Under the pieces are notes generated by a model. It was not told the origin of the DNA. It searched no databases and worked only from the letters and a program-made list of their open reading frames with translations. Positions 17,511-25,401 of a DNA stretch of 64,000 bases are shown here, one piece after another (position 1 is the first letter of the stretch; each line of letters begins with the position of its first letter). Source of the DNA: Lichenicola sp964236105. Its GTDB lineage: Bacteria; Pseudomonadota; Alphaproteobacteria; Acetobacterales; Acetobacteraceae. The stretch is taken from NCBI GenBank assembly GCA_964236105.1, contig CAXSBC010000009.1, positions 37,377 to 101,376 of the forward strand. The letters are read 5' to 3'. The position numbers and the translations under genes were made by a program.

Positions 17511-17639
17511 ATGGTCTTCGTAAGGTCGCAGGAGGAAGCGGCGGAGGCAGAGAGGCCATTCGACAGGGCAGTTGAGGCTGAGGCATTGGCGCGTCTGTCT
17601 GCGCAGGACCGCGCCGATCGTGACCGCCTAGGGTCTTGA
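17511..17639 (+). pseudogene. Possible gene fragment, Glu/Ala/Arg-rich
   Basis: A 42-codon reading frame (MVFVRSQEEAAEAERPFDRA, then VEAEALARLSAQDRADRD) that stays open upstream to about 17457. Its helical, charged composition looks like real protein rather than noise, but I do not recognise the family. It ends where the IS5-type element begins, so it may be a gene cut by that insertion. It could also be chance coding in GC-rich DNA. Confidence 0.3.
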
Positions 17640-17640
17640 C

Positions 17641-18042
17641 CTATAACCAGTAGCTGATGGCGGCGGCGAGATAGACGGTGCTGGCGAAGTTGGCAGCGTG
17701 CTTGTCGTAGCGCCTAGCGATACGGCGGTCAGTCCGCTTCGCGGCCCGACCCTTCAGGCGGCAGAACATGCGCTCGATGGCATTTCGACCACGGTAGAGG
17801 ACGAGGCTGAAGCAGTTTCTCCAGATGCGGGTGCGCTTGGGCCGGATGTTCGGAACAGTGCCTTGCATTTCGATCTGCTGGCGAACGACGTTGGTGTCGT
17901 AGGCGCGGTCCGCCATGACCAGGGTCTTGCGCGGCAGGCCCTGCAGCAGAGCCTCGGCCGCCCGACAATCTGCTGCCTAGCGCCGGTGAACGAGAGGGCG
18001 ATCGGACGGCCTACCACATCGGGCAGGCCGTAGATCTTGGCG
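17641..18042 (-). mobile_element. IS5-family transposase pseudogene with a frameshift
   Basis: The minus strand encodes the C-terminal half of an IS5-type DDE transposase: KIYGLPDVVGRPIALSFTGA, then DCRAAEALLQGLPRKTLVMA, DRAYDTN, YRGRNAIERMFCRLKG and RRYDKHAANFASTVYLAAA. The catalytic D...YRGRNAIER...YDK landmarks are clear. The reading frame changes near 17975: the first block is in a different frame from the rest, with one base missing or two added. The N-terminal third is absent. It is therefore inactive. It abuts another IS5-type fragment on the opposite strand. Confidence 0.82.
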
Positions 18043-18069
18043 AGCTGCCAGAGGCTGAGCGAGGTTTGT

Positions 18070-18247
18070 GCTACTGCCCCGCCATTGGATCGTGGAACGA
18101 TTCTTTGCTTGGGCCACACGCTGCCGTCGGCTGGTCAAGAACTACGAACGCTACGCCTCAACTCTGACTGGCTTCCAGGCCATCGCCTTCGTCGGATACA
18201 TGCTCAAGCACGTGGCCGACCTCAGCCAAATGCACAACACGCTCTAG
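18070..18247 (+). mobile_element. IS5-family transposase remnant, opposite orientation
   Basis: The plus strand reads HWIVERFFAWATRCRRLVKN then YERYASTLTGFQAIAFVGYM and ends HNTL with a TAG at 18245. This is the C-terminal block (R-W-x-V-E-R-x-F-A-W...K-x-Y-E) of IS5-group transposases, a different subgroup from the neighbouring minus-strand fragment. No start and no N-terminal half are present. The head-to-head join of two partial transposases suggests repeated insertion and deletion at this site. Confidence 0.8.
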
Positions 18248-18536
18248 GCCAAATCCACCTTAACTCCGAATACGGCCCACTGTTACTTTTAAAATTCTCG
18301 CGCTCATATCACAATTGTTATCTACTGTTACAGATAGCAACTCGACCCTTTGCAATTTCACGATACCAGCTGCAACAAAACTCCGAATGACTGCTGAAAC
18401 GGCTTATGCGACGTTGCCATAACGCTAAGGAGAAACAGCGCTGCCACGTTTCCAAAGGCCAGAGGCTATCTGCGAAAGGCTGGCAATCCAGCCGCCGCAT
18501 AAAGGTACCGTCGCAGTAGCACTGGTTACATACGTC
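18248..18536. other. Non-coding low-GC stretch after the IS fragments
   Basis: No gene, RNA or repeat recognised. Base composition is still lower than in the flanking chromosome, so the island may extend to about 18.7 kb. Confidence 0.35.
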
Positions 18537-18668
18537 TCAGGTCATCATCAGCCACATGCCGCCGGCGATGACAACGGTTGCGGCCGTCGCGACGCCACGG
18601 AAAACGAGGGTACCCGTATCGCGGGTGGGAAGTGTAGGCAGTTTGGTGGAGGTCGGCACGATGAACAT
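18537..18668 (-). CDS. Possible 43-aa single-span membrane peptide
   Basis: A small minus-strand frame beginning MFIVPTSTKLPTLPTRDTGT and ending in a hydrophobic segment (ATAATVVIAGGMWLMMT). The composition is plausible for a small membrane protein. No good ribosome site is visible, and the upstream region is unexplained. It may be chance. Confidence 0.35.
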   Translation of the reverse strand: MFIVPTSTKLPTLPTRDTGTLVFRGVATAATVVIAGGMWLMMT

Positions 18669-18997
18669 TCCAGTCAAAAGAAGCAGCTAGCCCGCTTCGG
18701 TGGCCACCAATTGGGTGCAATGGGCCAGCGGGTCGAGAGCAGCATTTGCATAGCTCCTGCGCAGCGATCGCCCATATTTATGGCAACTTTGTCTGGAGTC
18801 GGGCGCCGGTCAGGCGCGGCAGCTGCCGATGACCTGCCTGGCCTGCCGCGGCCCGGCCGCATCCGCCTCGCCGGTCGCGGGCCGGGCGTCGGGGAAAAGA
18901 CGCCCGGCGCCGCCCGTCCGCGCAGTTCCCAGACGGACTGGCGCCGGCGCCGGCAGCCGCCGCGCGCGGCGCACGGCGATGGCCTCGGTCGCGGCGG
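18669..18997. other. Intergenic region before the sulfotransferase
   Basis: About 330 bp at the edge of the island, where GC content returns to the chromosomal level. Presumably it holds the promoter of the sulfotransferase gene, but I cannot name convincing -35/-10 elements, and no convincing gene is present. Confidence 0.35.
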
Positions 18998-20113
18998 ATG
19001 CCGACGGGCCGCCGGTCCGTGATCAGCGAGGCCGACATCGTCGACGGCTACCGGTGGCTGCTGGGCCGGCTGCCGTCGGCCGAGGAGATCGCCGCGAACC
19101 ATCGCCACTACCAGCCGATGGCGGCCGGCGCGGCGGAAAACCTCAGACGTCAGCTCACAGGATCGGTCGAGGCCCGCACGCAGCGGCTCCGCTTCAACCG
19201 GATCGGCCGCCTCCGCGACCACGAGCTCGACGGGCGACGGCTGGTGTTCGTGCATCTGCCGAAATGCGGCGGCACCACGTTGCACGCGATGCTGTGCTCG
19301 CAGTTCGCCTCCGACCGGATCTGTCCCGAGCGCCATGACACGCTGGGCGACTGGACCATCAACGAGCTGGCCACCTACGACCTGTTCTCGGGGCATTTCG
19401 ACGTCTCCTGCTGCCGCTCGATCCCCGGCCGGCTGAGCATGGTGACGATGCTGCGGGCGCCGAAGTCGCGCCTGCTGTCGCTGTATCACTTCTGGCGGGC
19501 GCACCGGCCGCATCCCGACCGCGATGGCTACGATCTGCTGCGGCTGGCGCGCAGCTGCTCGATCGAGGCGTTCTTCGGCCACCCGACGGTGATCGCGCAC
19601 ACCACTATCCGCAACGCCATGACCGGACAGCTGATCCGCACCAGCAACAAGACGCTGCTGGAACCGCAGGACCTGATCCTGTCCGATCCGGCCGCGGCAC
19701 TCGAGCAGGCCTGGGCGACCCTGTGCGGCTTCACGACGTTCGGCATCATGGAGCGCTTCGAGCCGTCCCGCCTGCTGTTCAACCAGGCCCTCGGGCTCGA
19801 CATGCAGCCGGTGGCGCCGCAGCAGGTGCTGGAGACGATGCTCGACACCAACGCCGAGCTGATCCGGCGCCAGCGGGAACCGGCCGGCGCCGGGCTCGAC
19901 CGGCTGCTGGCTCCACTCGTCGACATCGATCAGCCGCTCTACGACCGGGCACTCGCGCTGTTCGAGCAGCGGGCTGCGGCACTGGCGACGCCCGCCGCAC
20001 CCCCGGCCGCCACCGCCGGCCGGTCGGACGTCGCCGGCTCGGCCAGGCGCGCCTGGCCGATGCCGCCGGTGCTCAGGCGGATGGCGGGGCGAGCTCGCCG
20101 ACGGGCATCCTGA
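18998..20113 (+). CDS. Sulfotransferase family protein
   Basis: 371 aa. The PAPS-binding motifs are visible: the 5'-phosphosulfate loop FVHLPKCGGTTLHAML (about 84-99) and the 3'-phosphate motif RAPKSRLLSLYHFW (about 152-165). The N-terminal ~35 residues (DIVDGYRWLLGRLPSAEE) resemble the DUF4214-like unit found next to sugar-modifying domains. It probably transfers sulfate from PAPS to a surface glycan or exopolysaccharide. It is a single gene without a visible partner. The ATG at 18998 and the GTG at 19019 are both possible starts; neither has a strong ribosome site. Confidence 0.78.
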   Translation: MPTGRRSVISEADIVDGYRWLLGRLPSAEEIAANHRHYQPMAAGAAENLRRQLTGSVEARTQRLRFNRIGRLRDHELDGRRLVFVHLPKCGGTTLHAMLCSQFASDRICPERHDTLGDWTINELATYDLFSGHFDVSCCRSIPGRLSMVTMLRAPKSRLLSLYHFWRAHRPHPDRDGYDLLRLARSCSIEAFFGHPTVIAHTTIRNAMTGQLIRTSNKTLLEPQDLILSDPAAALEQAWATLCGFTTFGIMERFEPSRLLFNQALGLDMQPVAPQQVLETMLDTNAELIRRQREPAGAGLDRLLAPLVDIDQPLYDRALALFEQRAAALATPAAPPAATAGRSDVAGSARRAWPMPPVLRRMAGRARRRAS

Positions 20114-20229
20114 GCCGCCCGACGGCCATGGCGCCACCGGCAGGCAACTCGACTCCTGCCTGATCGTAGTGCAGGACGCCGAGAAGCCGCCGTGTCCCGG
20201 ACGGCACAGAACGCAGGAGAGCCATCCCC

Positions 20230-20826
20230 ATGAGATCATCCCACGCCATCGTCGCCGGCCTCGCTCTGGCGCTCGTCGCCGGCAACGCGGTGGCGCAGGT
20301 TCCGCCGCGCACGCGTGGCGTGGTGACCGCCATCAACGGCGACACCGTGACCCTGCGCAGCCACGCCGGGCCGATCACGCTCAAGCTCGCGGCCGATACC
20401 GGCTATGTCGGGGCCAGGAAGGCGTCGCTCGACGCGGTCAAGGCGGGTCGCTTCATCGGCACGGCGGCGGTGCCGCAGCCGGACGGCACGCTGAAGGCGC
20501 TCGAGGTGACGGTGTTCCCCGAGAGCATGCGCGGGTCGGGCGAGGGCAACTACGGCTGGGATCTCGGCAAGGGGTCCTCGATGACCAACGGCACCATCGG
20601 CTCGGTGATCGGCACGTCGGGACGCACCATGACCGTCGACTACAAGGGCGGCCAGAAGAAGATGATGGTGCCGGACGACGCGCCGGTGGTGGATCTGGAG
20701 CCGGGTGCGAGGGACCTCTTGAAGGTGGGCGCGCACGTGGTCAGCTTCGGTCCGAAGGATGCGGATGGCGCGGTGGAGGCCAAGCGCATCATCGTCGGTG
20801 AAGACGGCGCCGTGCCGCCGATGTAG
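20230..20826 (+). CDS. Secreted protein of unknown function (DUF5666-like)
   Basis: 198 aa. A signal peptide (SHAIVAGLALALVAGNAVAQ, cut after AQ) is followed by two similar beta-rich units, each with a Gly-x-Val/Ile then T-x-x-G-D/R-T-x-T-V/L pattern (RGVVTAINGDTVTLRS and NGTIGSVIGTSGRTMTVDY). This resembles the OB-like repeats of DUF5666 proteins. The function is unknown. It stands 65 bp upstream of the cytochrome b / molybdenum oxidoreductase pair on the same strand and could be co-transcribed. Confidence 0.65.
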   Translation: MRSSHAIVAGLALALVAGNAVAQVPPRTRGVVTAINGDTVTLRSHAGPITLKLAADTGYVGARKASLDAVKAGRFIGTAAVPQPDGTLKALEVTVFPESMRGSGEGNYGWDLGKGSSMTNGTIGSVIGTSGRTMTVDYKGGQKKMMVPDDAPVVDLEPGARDLLKVGAHVVSFGPKDADGAVEAKRIIVGEDGAVPPM

Positions 20827-20891
20827 AGCTGGTAACCGACGACGCGGCGCAGTCGTATAGAGACGGCAACGCCGGACAGGGAGCAGCGGTC

Positions 20892-21548
20892 ATGGCCGAC
20901 CAGACGATCACGCCAGCGCGGCCGCTACAGCTGACGGTCATCCACCCGCTCGTCGTGCGGGTGACCCACTGGCTCAATGCGGTCGCGATCGTGGTGATGG
21001 TGGCCAGCGGCTGGCAGATCTACAACGCCTCGCCGCTGCTGCCCTTCCGGTTCCCGGCCTGGGCGACCCTCGGCGGCTGGCTCGGCGCCGGGATCGCGTG
21101 GCATCTCGCGGCGATGTGGCTGCTGCTGGCCAACGCGGCGATCTACTTCGCCTACGGGCTGTTCGGACGCCACTTCATGCGCACCTTCCTGCCGCTGACG
21201 CCGCGTGCCTTCTTCCGCGACCTCGGCGAGGCGCTGACGCTGCGGCTGAAGCACAGGCTCGGCACCTACAACGCGGTGCAGCGGCTGCTCTACCTCGTCG
21301 TGCTGCTGCTGGGGGTGGCTGCCGTGGTGTCCGGGCTGGGGCTGTGGAAGCCGGTGCAGCTGCAGGCGATCGACGCGGTGCTCGGCGGCTACGGCACGGT
21401 GCGCTGGATCCACTTCTTCGCCATGACCGGGATCGTGCTGTTCGTGGTGGTGCATCTGGCCTTGGTGGCGCTGGTGCCGCGGACGCTGCCGGCGATGATC
21501 ACGGGACGGGCGCGCCTGGCCGCCTCGCAGGCGGAGGTCGAGCCATGA
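20892..21548 (+). CDS. Cytochrome b subunit, b561/thiosulfate-reductase type
   Basis: 218 aa with about four membrane spans. Candidate haem-ligand His residues lie in HPLVVRVTHWLNAVAIVVM (first span) and in WIHFFAMTGIVLFVVVHLAL (last span). It would pass electrons between the quinone pool and the periplasmic molybdenum protein encoded next, whose ATG overlaps its stop codon (ATGA). The pairing mirrors the MsrPQ (YedYZ) arrangement, although this subunit belongs to the Ni/Fe-hydrogenase b-type family rather than MsrQ. Confidence 0.85.
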   Translation: MADQTITPARPLQLTVIHPLVVRVTHWLNAVAIVVMVASGWQIYNASPLLPFRFPAWATLGGWLGAGIAWHLAAMWLLLANAAIYFAYGLFGRHFMRTFLPLTPRAFFRDLGEALTLRLKHRLGTYNAVQRLLYLVVLLLGVAAVVSGLGLWKPVQLQAIDAVLGGYGTVRWIHFFAMTGIVLFVVVHLALVALVPRTLPAMITGRARLAASQAEVEP

Positions 21549-22327
21549 GCGACGAGATCGGCCGGTCGCCGCAGGCGCGTGCCGAACGGCGCGCGCTGCT
21601 GCAGACGCTACAGCCGCGCCTGGAACGGCTCGAGCGGCGCGCCTTCCTGCGCGGCGGGATGTCGCTGGGTGCCCTGACGATGCTGTCCGGCTGCAACCTG
21701 GCGGATGGCGACGCCGTCGATCGCGTGCTGCTGGCGATGTCGCGCTTCAACGACCGGGTGCAGGGGCTGCTGTTCAGCAAGACCAGGCTGGCGCCGACCT
21801 ACGCCGCCAGCCGCATCACCAGGCCGTTCCCGTTCAACGCCTTCTATCCGATCGACAATGCGCCCGACACCGATGGCGACGACTGGAAGCTCGAGGTGTC
21901 CGGGCTGGTGTCGGACAAGACGCCCTGGACGCTCGACCGTCTGCGCGCGATGCCGCAGCAGGACCAGATCACCCGTCTGATCTGCGTCGAGGGCTGGAGC
22001 GCCATCGGCCAGTGGAGCGGCGTGCCGTTCGCCAGCTTCCTGCAGCATGTCGGCGCCGACACCACCGCCCGCTATGTCGGCTTCAAGTGCGCCGATCGCT
22101 ACTACTCCTCCATCGACATGGCGACGGCGCTGCACCCGCAGACGATCATGGCGCTGGATTTCGCCGGCAAGCCCCTGCCCACCGAGTTCGGCTATCCGAT
22201 GCGGCTGCGCATCCCGACCAAGCTCGGCTTCAAGAACCCGAAATACATCGCCGCCGTCTTCGTCACCAACAGCTACCCGGGCGGCTACTGGGAGGACCAG
22301 GGCTACAACTGGTTCAGCGGCAGCTAG
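21545..22327 (+). CDS. Molybdopterin-dependent oxidoreductase, Tat-exported lipoprotein
   Basis: 260 aa, sulfite-oxidase/YedY fold. The N-terminus has a Tat motif (RRAFLRGG, about 36-43) and a lipobox ending ALTMLSGC (Cys about 56), so it is probably a membrane-anchored periplasmic protein. The molybdenum-ligand Cys is in TRLICVEGWSAIGQWSG (about 142-158). Downstream residues PLPTEFGYPMRLRIPTKLGF and YPGGYWEDQGY match the family. It takes electrons from, or gives them to, the cytochrome b encoded just upstream. The substrate is uncertain: methionine sulfoxide repair, or another sulfur or nitrogen oxide. Confidence 0.85.
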   Translation: MSDEIGRSPQARAERRALLQTLQPRLERLERRAFLRGGMSLGALTMLSGCNLADGDAVDRVLLAMSRFNDRVQGLLFSKTRLAPTYAASRITRPFPFNAFYPIDNAPDTDGDDWKLEVSGLVSDKTPWTLDRLRAMPQQDQITRLICVEGWSAIGQWSGVPFASFLQHVGADTTARYVGFKCADRYYSSIDMATALHPQTIMALDFAGKPLPTEFGYPMRLRIPTKLGFKNPKYIAAVFVTNSYPGGYWEDQGYNWFSGS

Positions 22328-22641
22328 GGCGCGAGGCGGATCTCGGTCAGCGCGCGGCCGGCAGACAGGTCCCAGACCAGCACGCGGTCCGGGCCGCCGC
22401 CGCTGAGGGCGATGGCGAGCAGCGTGTCGGACTGTCTGGCGAGCGCCGTCACCCGCGTGCCGGCGGGCTCCCGCTGCAGCGCAGGCAACGCCGCGCCGGG
22501 CACGACCGGCGCGGCGGCCACCGATGCCGGCGCCGGATGCGCCAGCCGGTGCACGATGATCACGATCAGCGCCGTCGTGCCGACCACGATCAGCACGCCC
22601 ATGCCGATCGTCAGCGCCAGCAGCGCCCTGGTCCCGCGCAT
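22324..22641 (-). CDS. Small membrane protein, DUF6476-like
   Basis: 105 aa. One N-terminal membrane helix (ALLALTIGMGVLIVVGTTAL) is followed by a periplasmic domain of about 70 residues that repeats an LxxG...V..L pattern. I associate this MRxxxxL..GMGVLIVxGT start with DUF6476 of alphaproteobacteria, from memory. It is divergent from the RluA gene by 36 bp and its stop overlaps the end of the molybdenum oxidoreductase gene by 4 bp (convergent). Confidence 0.65.
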   Translation of the reverse strand: MRGTRALLALTIGMGVLIVVGTTALIVIIVHRLAHPAPASVAAAPVVPGAALPALQREPAGTRVTALARQSDTLLAIALSGGGPDRVLVWDLSAGRALTEIRLAP

Positions 22642-22677
22642 CCCACCTTCTCCCGAAACAGCCGGAGCCACGCCACG

Positions 22678-23700
22678 ATGGAGCCCCGTTCCCCGCCGAT
22701 GCAGCCGCCATCCGCCGATCCGGCGGCGGGGCCGCACGTCCTCTCGGTGGTGGCGGAGGCGTCGCATGACGGGATGCGCACCGACCGCTTCCTGGCGGAG
22801 GCCACCCCTAGCCTGTCGCGCTCGCGCGTCAAAGGGTTGATGGAACAGGGTCATGTGCGCCGCGACGGGCAGGCGCTGCGGTCGCCGGCCGAGCCGGTGC
22901 GGCCGGGCATGCGGTTCGAACTGCTGCCGCCGGCGCCGGTCGCCGCCCGGCCGGCCTCGCAGGCCATCCCGTTCGCCATCCTCTACGAGGATGACAGCCT
23001 GATCGTGCTCGACAAGCCTGCCGGGCTGGTGGTGCATCCGGCACCCGGCAACGAGGACGGCACCCTGGTCAATGCGCTGCTCGCCCATTGCGGCGACAGC
23101 CTGCCCGGCATCGGCGGCGAGCGCCGTCCGGGCATCGTGCACCGGCTCGACAAGGACACCTCCGGCACCATGGTCGTGGCCAAGACCGAGCAGGCGCTGG
23201 CCGCCCTGTCGGACGCCTTCGCGGCCAGGGACATCGAGCGCAGCTACCTCGCTTTGTGCTGGGGGCTGCTGTCGCCGTCGCAGGGGGATTTCGAGGGCGC
23301 GATCGGCCGCGATCCGCGAGACCGCAAGCGCATGACGGTCGTTGCCCGCGGCGGCAAGGCGGCACTCACCCATTACCGCACGCTGGAGGTGGCGGACGCT
23401 GCCGTCAGCCTGGTCGAATGCGTGCTCGCCACCGGCCGCACCCACCAGATCCGCGTGCATTTCTCCCAGAACGGTCACGCCCTGCTCGGCGATCCGGTCT
23501 ATCTGCGACGCGTGCCGGCCGCCGCCAGGCTGCTGCCGGACACAGCGCGGCGTGCCGCGCTCGACTTCCCCAGGCAGGCGCTGCACGCGGCCAGGCTGGG
23601 GTTCCGGCATCCTGCGACCGGGGTCGAGCTGCGCTTCGAGACGCCGCCTCCGGACGACTTCCTGCGGTTGCGGCAAAGCCTGTTCCCCAACCCGGGATGA
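22678..23700 (+). CDS. rluD: RluA-family 23S rRNA pseudouridine synthase (RluD type)
   Basis: 340 aa. An N-terminal S4 RNA-binding domain (RTDRFLAEATPSLSRSRVKG, about 34-53) is followed by the RluA catalytic domain with LDKPAGLVVHPAPG and HRLDKDTSGTMVVAKT, whose Asp is the catalytic residue. It isomerises uridines in 23S rRNA; the S4 domain and length fit RluD, but the exact target positions are inferred. The ATG at 22678 has CGGAG upstream. It lies just before rpoH, with a common gene order in this group. Confidence 0.9.
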   Translation: MEPRSPPMQPPSADPAAGPHVLSVVAEASHDGMRTDRFLAEATPSLSRSRVKGLMEQGHVRRDGQALRSPAEPVRPGMRFELLPPAPVAARPASQAIPFAILYEDDSLIVLDKPAGLVVHPAPGNEDGTLVNALLAHCGDSLPGIGGERRPGIVHRLDKDTSGTMVVAKTEQALAALSDAFAARDIERSYLALCWGLLSPSQGDFEGAIGRDPRDRKRMTVVARGGKAALTHYRTLEVADAAVSLVECVLATGRTHQIRVHFSQNGHALLGDPVYLRRVPAAARLLPDTARRAALDFPRQALHAARLGFRHPATGVELRFETPPPDDFLRLRQSLFPNPG

Positions 23701-23733
23701 CAGGAAGTTCAGGGTTCGGAAACCCCCGAATTC

Positions 23734-23763
23734 TTGACAGGACTAACCTGGTCCGGTTAGAAA
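23734..23763 (+). promoter_or_regulatory. Candidate sigma-70 promoter of rpoH
   Basis: A perfect TTGACA (23734-23739), an 18-bp spacer and TAGAAA (23758-23763, 4 of 6 to TATAAT). This would give an rpoH leader of about 185 nt. A 14-bp perfect palindrome, GCGGGCGCGCCCGC (23780-23793), lies near the predicted transcript start. The promoter is read from sequence; activity is inferred. Confidence 0.6.
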
Positions 23764-23953
23764 TCGCTCCTTCCGACGAGCGGGCGCGCCCGCCGGTCCG
23801 GACGTCCCGGAACACCTCCGCCTGCTGACGGGGAGGGTCTCGGGGACGTGAAGTCCTTACCCGCGCCCATGCTGACGTGCTGCGAAACCGTCGTCCCGCT
23901 GTGCCGTAAGGACAGCGATATCCCGCAGCCGCTCAGGCGAAAGGAGCCGATCG

Positions 23954-24841
23954 ATGGTCTCTGCCGTAATCAATGTCAGTCCCGAAGGCAACCTTTCCCG
24001 GTACCTTCAGGAAATCCGCAAGTTCCCGATGCTGGCGCCGGAAGAGGAGCTGTCCCTGTCCAAGCGCTGGCGCGACAGCGAGGACACGGCCGCCGCCCAC
24101 AAGCTCGTCACCTCCCATCTGCGCCTCGTGGCCAAGATCGCCATGGGCTATCGCGGCTATGGGCTGCCGATCAGCGAGCTGATCAGCGAGGGCAATGTCG
24201 GGATGATGCAGGCGGTGAAGCGCTTCGATCCTGACCGCGGGTTCCGGCTCGCGACCTATGCGATGTGGTGGATCCGGGCTGCGATCCAGGAATATATCCT
24301 GCACAGCTGGTCGCTGGTGAAGATGGGTACCACCGCCGCGCAGAAGAAGCTGTTCTTCAACCTGCGCCGGCTGAAGGGCCAGATGCAGGCGATCGAGGAC
24401 GGCGATCTGCAGCCCGAGCAGGTCGATCACATCGCGACCACGCTCGGCGTTTCCGGCACCGACGTGGTCAACATGAACCGTCGTCTGGCAGCACCCGATC
24501 ACAGCCTCAACGCTCCGGTAAGGGCCGACAGCGAGGGCGAGTGGCAGGACTGGCTGGTCGACGAGAGCGAGAGCCAGGAGCAGACGCTGGCGGAAAGCGA
24601 GGAGTTCAGCGGCCGCAAGGCGCTGCTGGGCGACGCGCTCAAGACGCTGAACGACCGCGAGCGGCACATCCTGACCGAACGCCGGCTGAGCGAGGAGCCC
24701 TCGACGCTCGAGGACCTGTCGCAGCACTACAACATCTCCCGCGAGCGGGTGCGCCAGATCGAGGTGCGCGCGTTCGAGAAGGTGCAGAAGGCGATGAAGA
24801 CGCAGGTCACCACCCGGCGCCTGGCCGATCAGGCAGCCTGA
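23954..24841 (+). CDS. rpoH: RNA polymerase sigma-32 factor (heat-shock sigma)
   Basis: 295 aa. Sigma region 2 (LVAKIAMGYRGYGLPISELI, RLATYAMWWIRAAIQEYIL), the diagnostic RpoH box QKKLFFNLRR (about 133-142), and region 4 with the helix-turn-helix TLEDLSQHYNISRERVRQIE are all present. It directs transcription of chaperone and protease genes after heat shock. An ideal ribosome site AAGGAG lies 7 bp before the ATG. It overlaps the 3' end of the convergent membrane gene by 13 bp. Confidence 0.97.
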   Translation: MVSAVINVSPEGNLSRYLQEIRKFPMLAPEEELSLSKRWRDSEDTAAAHKLVTSHLRLVAKIAMGYRGYGLPISELISEGNVGMMQAVKRFDPDRGFRLATYAMWWIRAAIQEYILHSWSLVKMGTTAAQKKLFFNLRRLKGQMQAIEDGDLQPEQVDHIATTLGVSGTDVVNMNRRLAAPDHSLNAPVRADSEGEWQDWLVDESESQEQTLAESEEFSGRKALLGDALKTLNDRERHILTERRLSEEPSTLEDLSQHYNISRERVRQIEVRAFEKVQKAMKTQVTTRRLADQAA

Positions 24842-25401
24842 GTCGCTCCCGGACCGCCGCCGCGCGGTCCGGACACGGCGCGGTCGGCACCGTCAGACAC
24901 TGCCGCATCGTCGAGCGGCAGCAGCGGTCCCCACTCATCTTCCAGTTCGGCCAGGGTCGCGGCGATGGCCCGGCGGCGGGTTGCGGCGGCCAGATCCGCC
25001 GTCAACTTCAGCATGGCGGTCGCAAGCTCGCCGGCCAGCCAGCCGGCACCGATTGCCGTCCATGCCGTCAGCAGGATGAGCGGCTGACGCACGAGGCGCA
25101 TCGCCGCTGCCAGCGTCCCATCGGTCTGCCACAGCAGGCTCAGCGGATGGATGCTCGCCGCCAGCCCGAACAGCAGGGCCGCGCGCATCACCCGGCCGCC
25201 CGGACCATCCTCGGGCAGCAGGGCGACCAGCAGCACCGGGATGGTCAGCAACGCCATCAGGAAGGCGCTTGCCGGCGACAGCACGATCATCGCGCCGCAG
25301 CCGATGCCGCCCAGCCAAAGCGTCGCGGCTTGACCAGGTCCGGCCCTGCCCGACCCCCCTGCCTTGATGCCGGCCTTTTTCCTGCGCGACGCACCCGCCA
25401 T
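24829..25401 (-). CDS. Unknown membrane protein, partner of the pseudokinase
   Basis: 190 aa (191 if the GTG at 25404 is used). A basic N-terminus (SRRKKAGIKAG) precedes three or four hydrophobic stretches, including ATLWLGGIGCGAMIVLS, AFLMALLTIPVLLVALLP and LILLTAWTAIGAGWLAGEL. A charged helical tail with AAATRRRAIAATLAELEDEW follows. I do not recognise the family. The start overlaps the stop of the upstream pseudokinase gene (TGATG), so the two are translationally coupled and probably act together at the inner membrane. The 3' end overlaps rpoH convergently. Confidence 0.7.
   Translation of the reverse strand: MAGASRRKKAGIKAGGSGRAGPGQAATLWLGGIGCGAMIVLSPASAFLMALLTIPVLLVALLPEDGPGGRVMRAALLFGLAASIHPLSLLWQTDGTLAAAMRLVRQPLILLTAWTAIGAGWLAGELATAMLKLTADLAAATRRRAIAATLAELEDEWGPLLPLDDAAVSDGADRAVSGPRGGGPGATQAA
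24849..24872. terminator. Strong hairpin between convergent rpoH and the membrane gene
   Basis: A perfect 9-bp stem, CCGGACCGC / GCGGTCCGG, with a 6-base loop, 8 bp after the rpoH stop. There is no T-tract on either side, so it is either a Rho-assisted stop or a transcript-end stabiliser. It lies inside the last codons of the minus-strand gene. Confidence 0.45.

Noticed and set aside
17641..18042. Programmed frameshift in the IS5-type transposase
   Set aside because: Some IS5 groups use frameshifting, but here the N-terminal third is missing and no slippery A-rich or T-rich run lies at the junction, so decay is the simpler reading.
16110..18700. Search for att repeats matching the tRNA-Glu 3' end
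   Set aside because: I did not see a second copy of GGTTCGAATCCCCTACGGGA in the island or at its far edge, so no attachment site is claimed.
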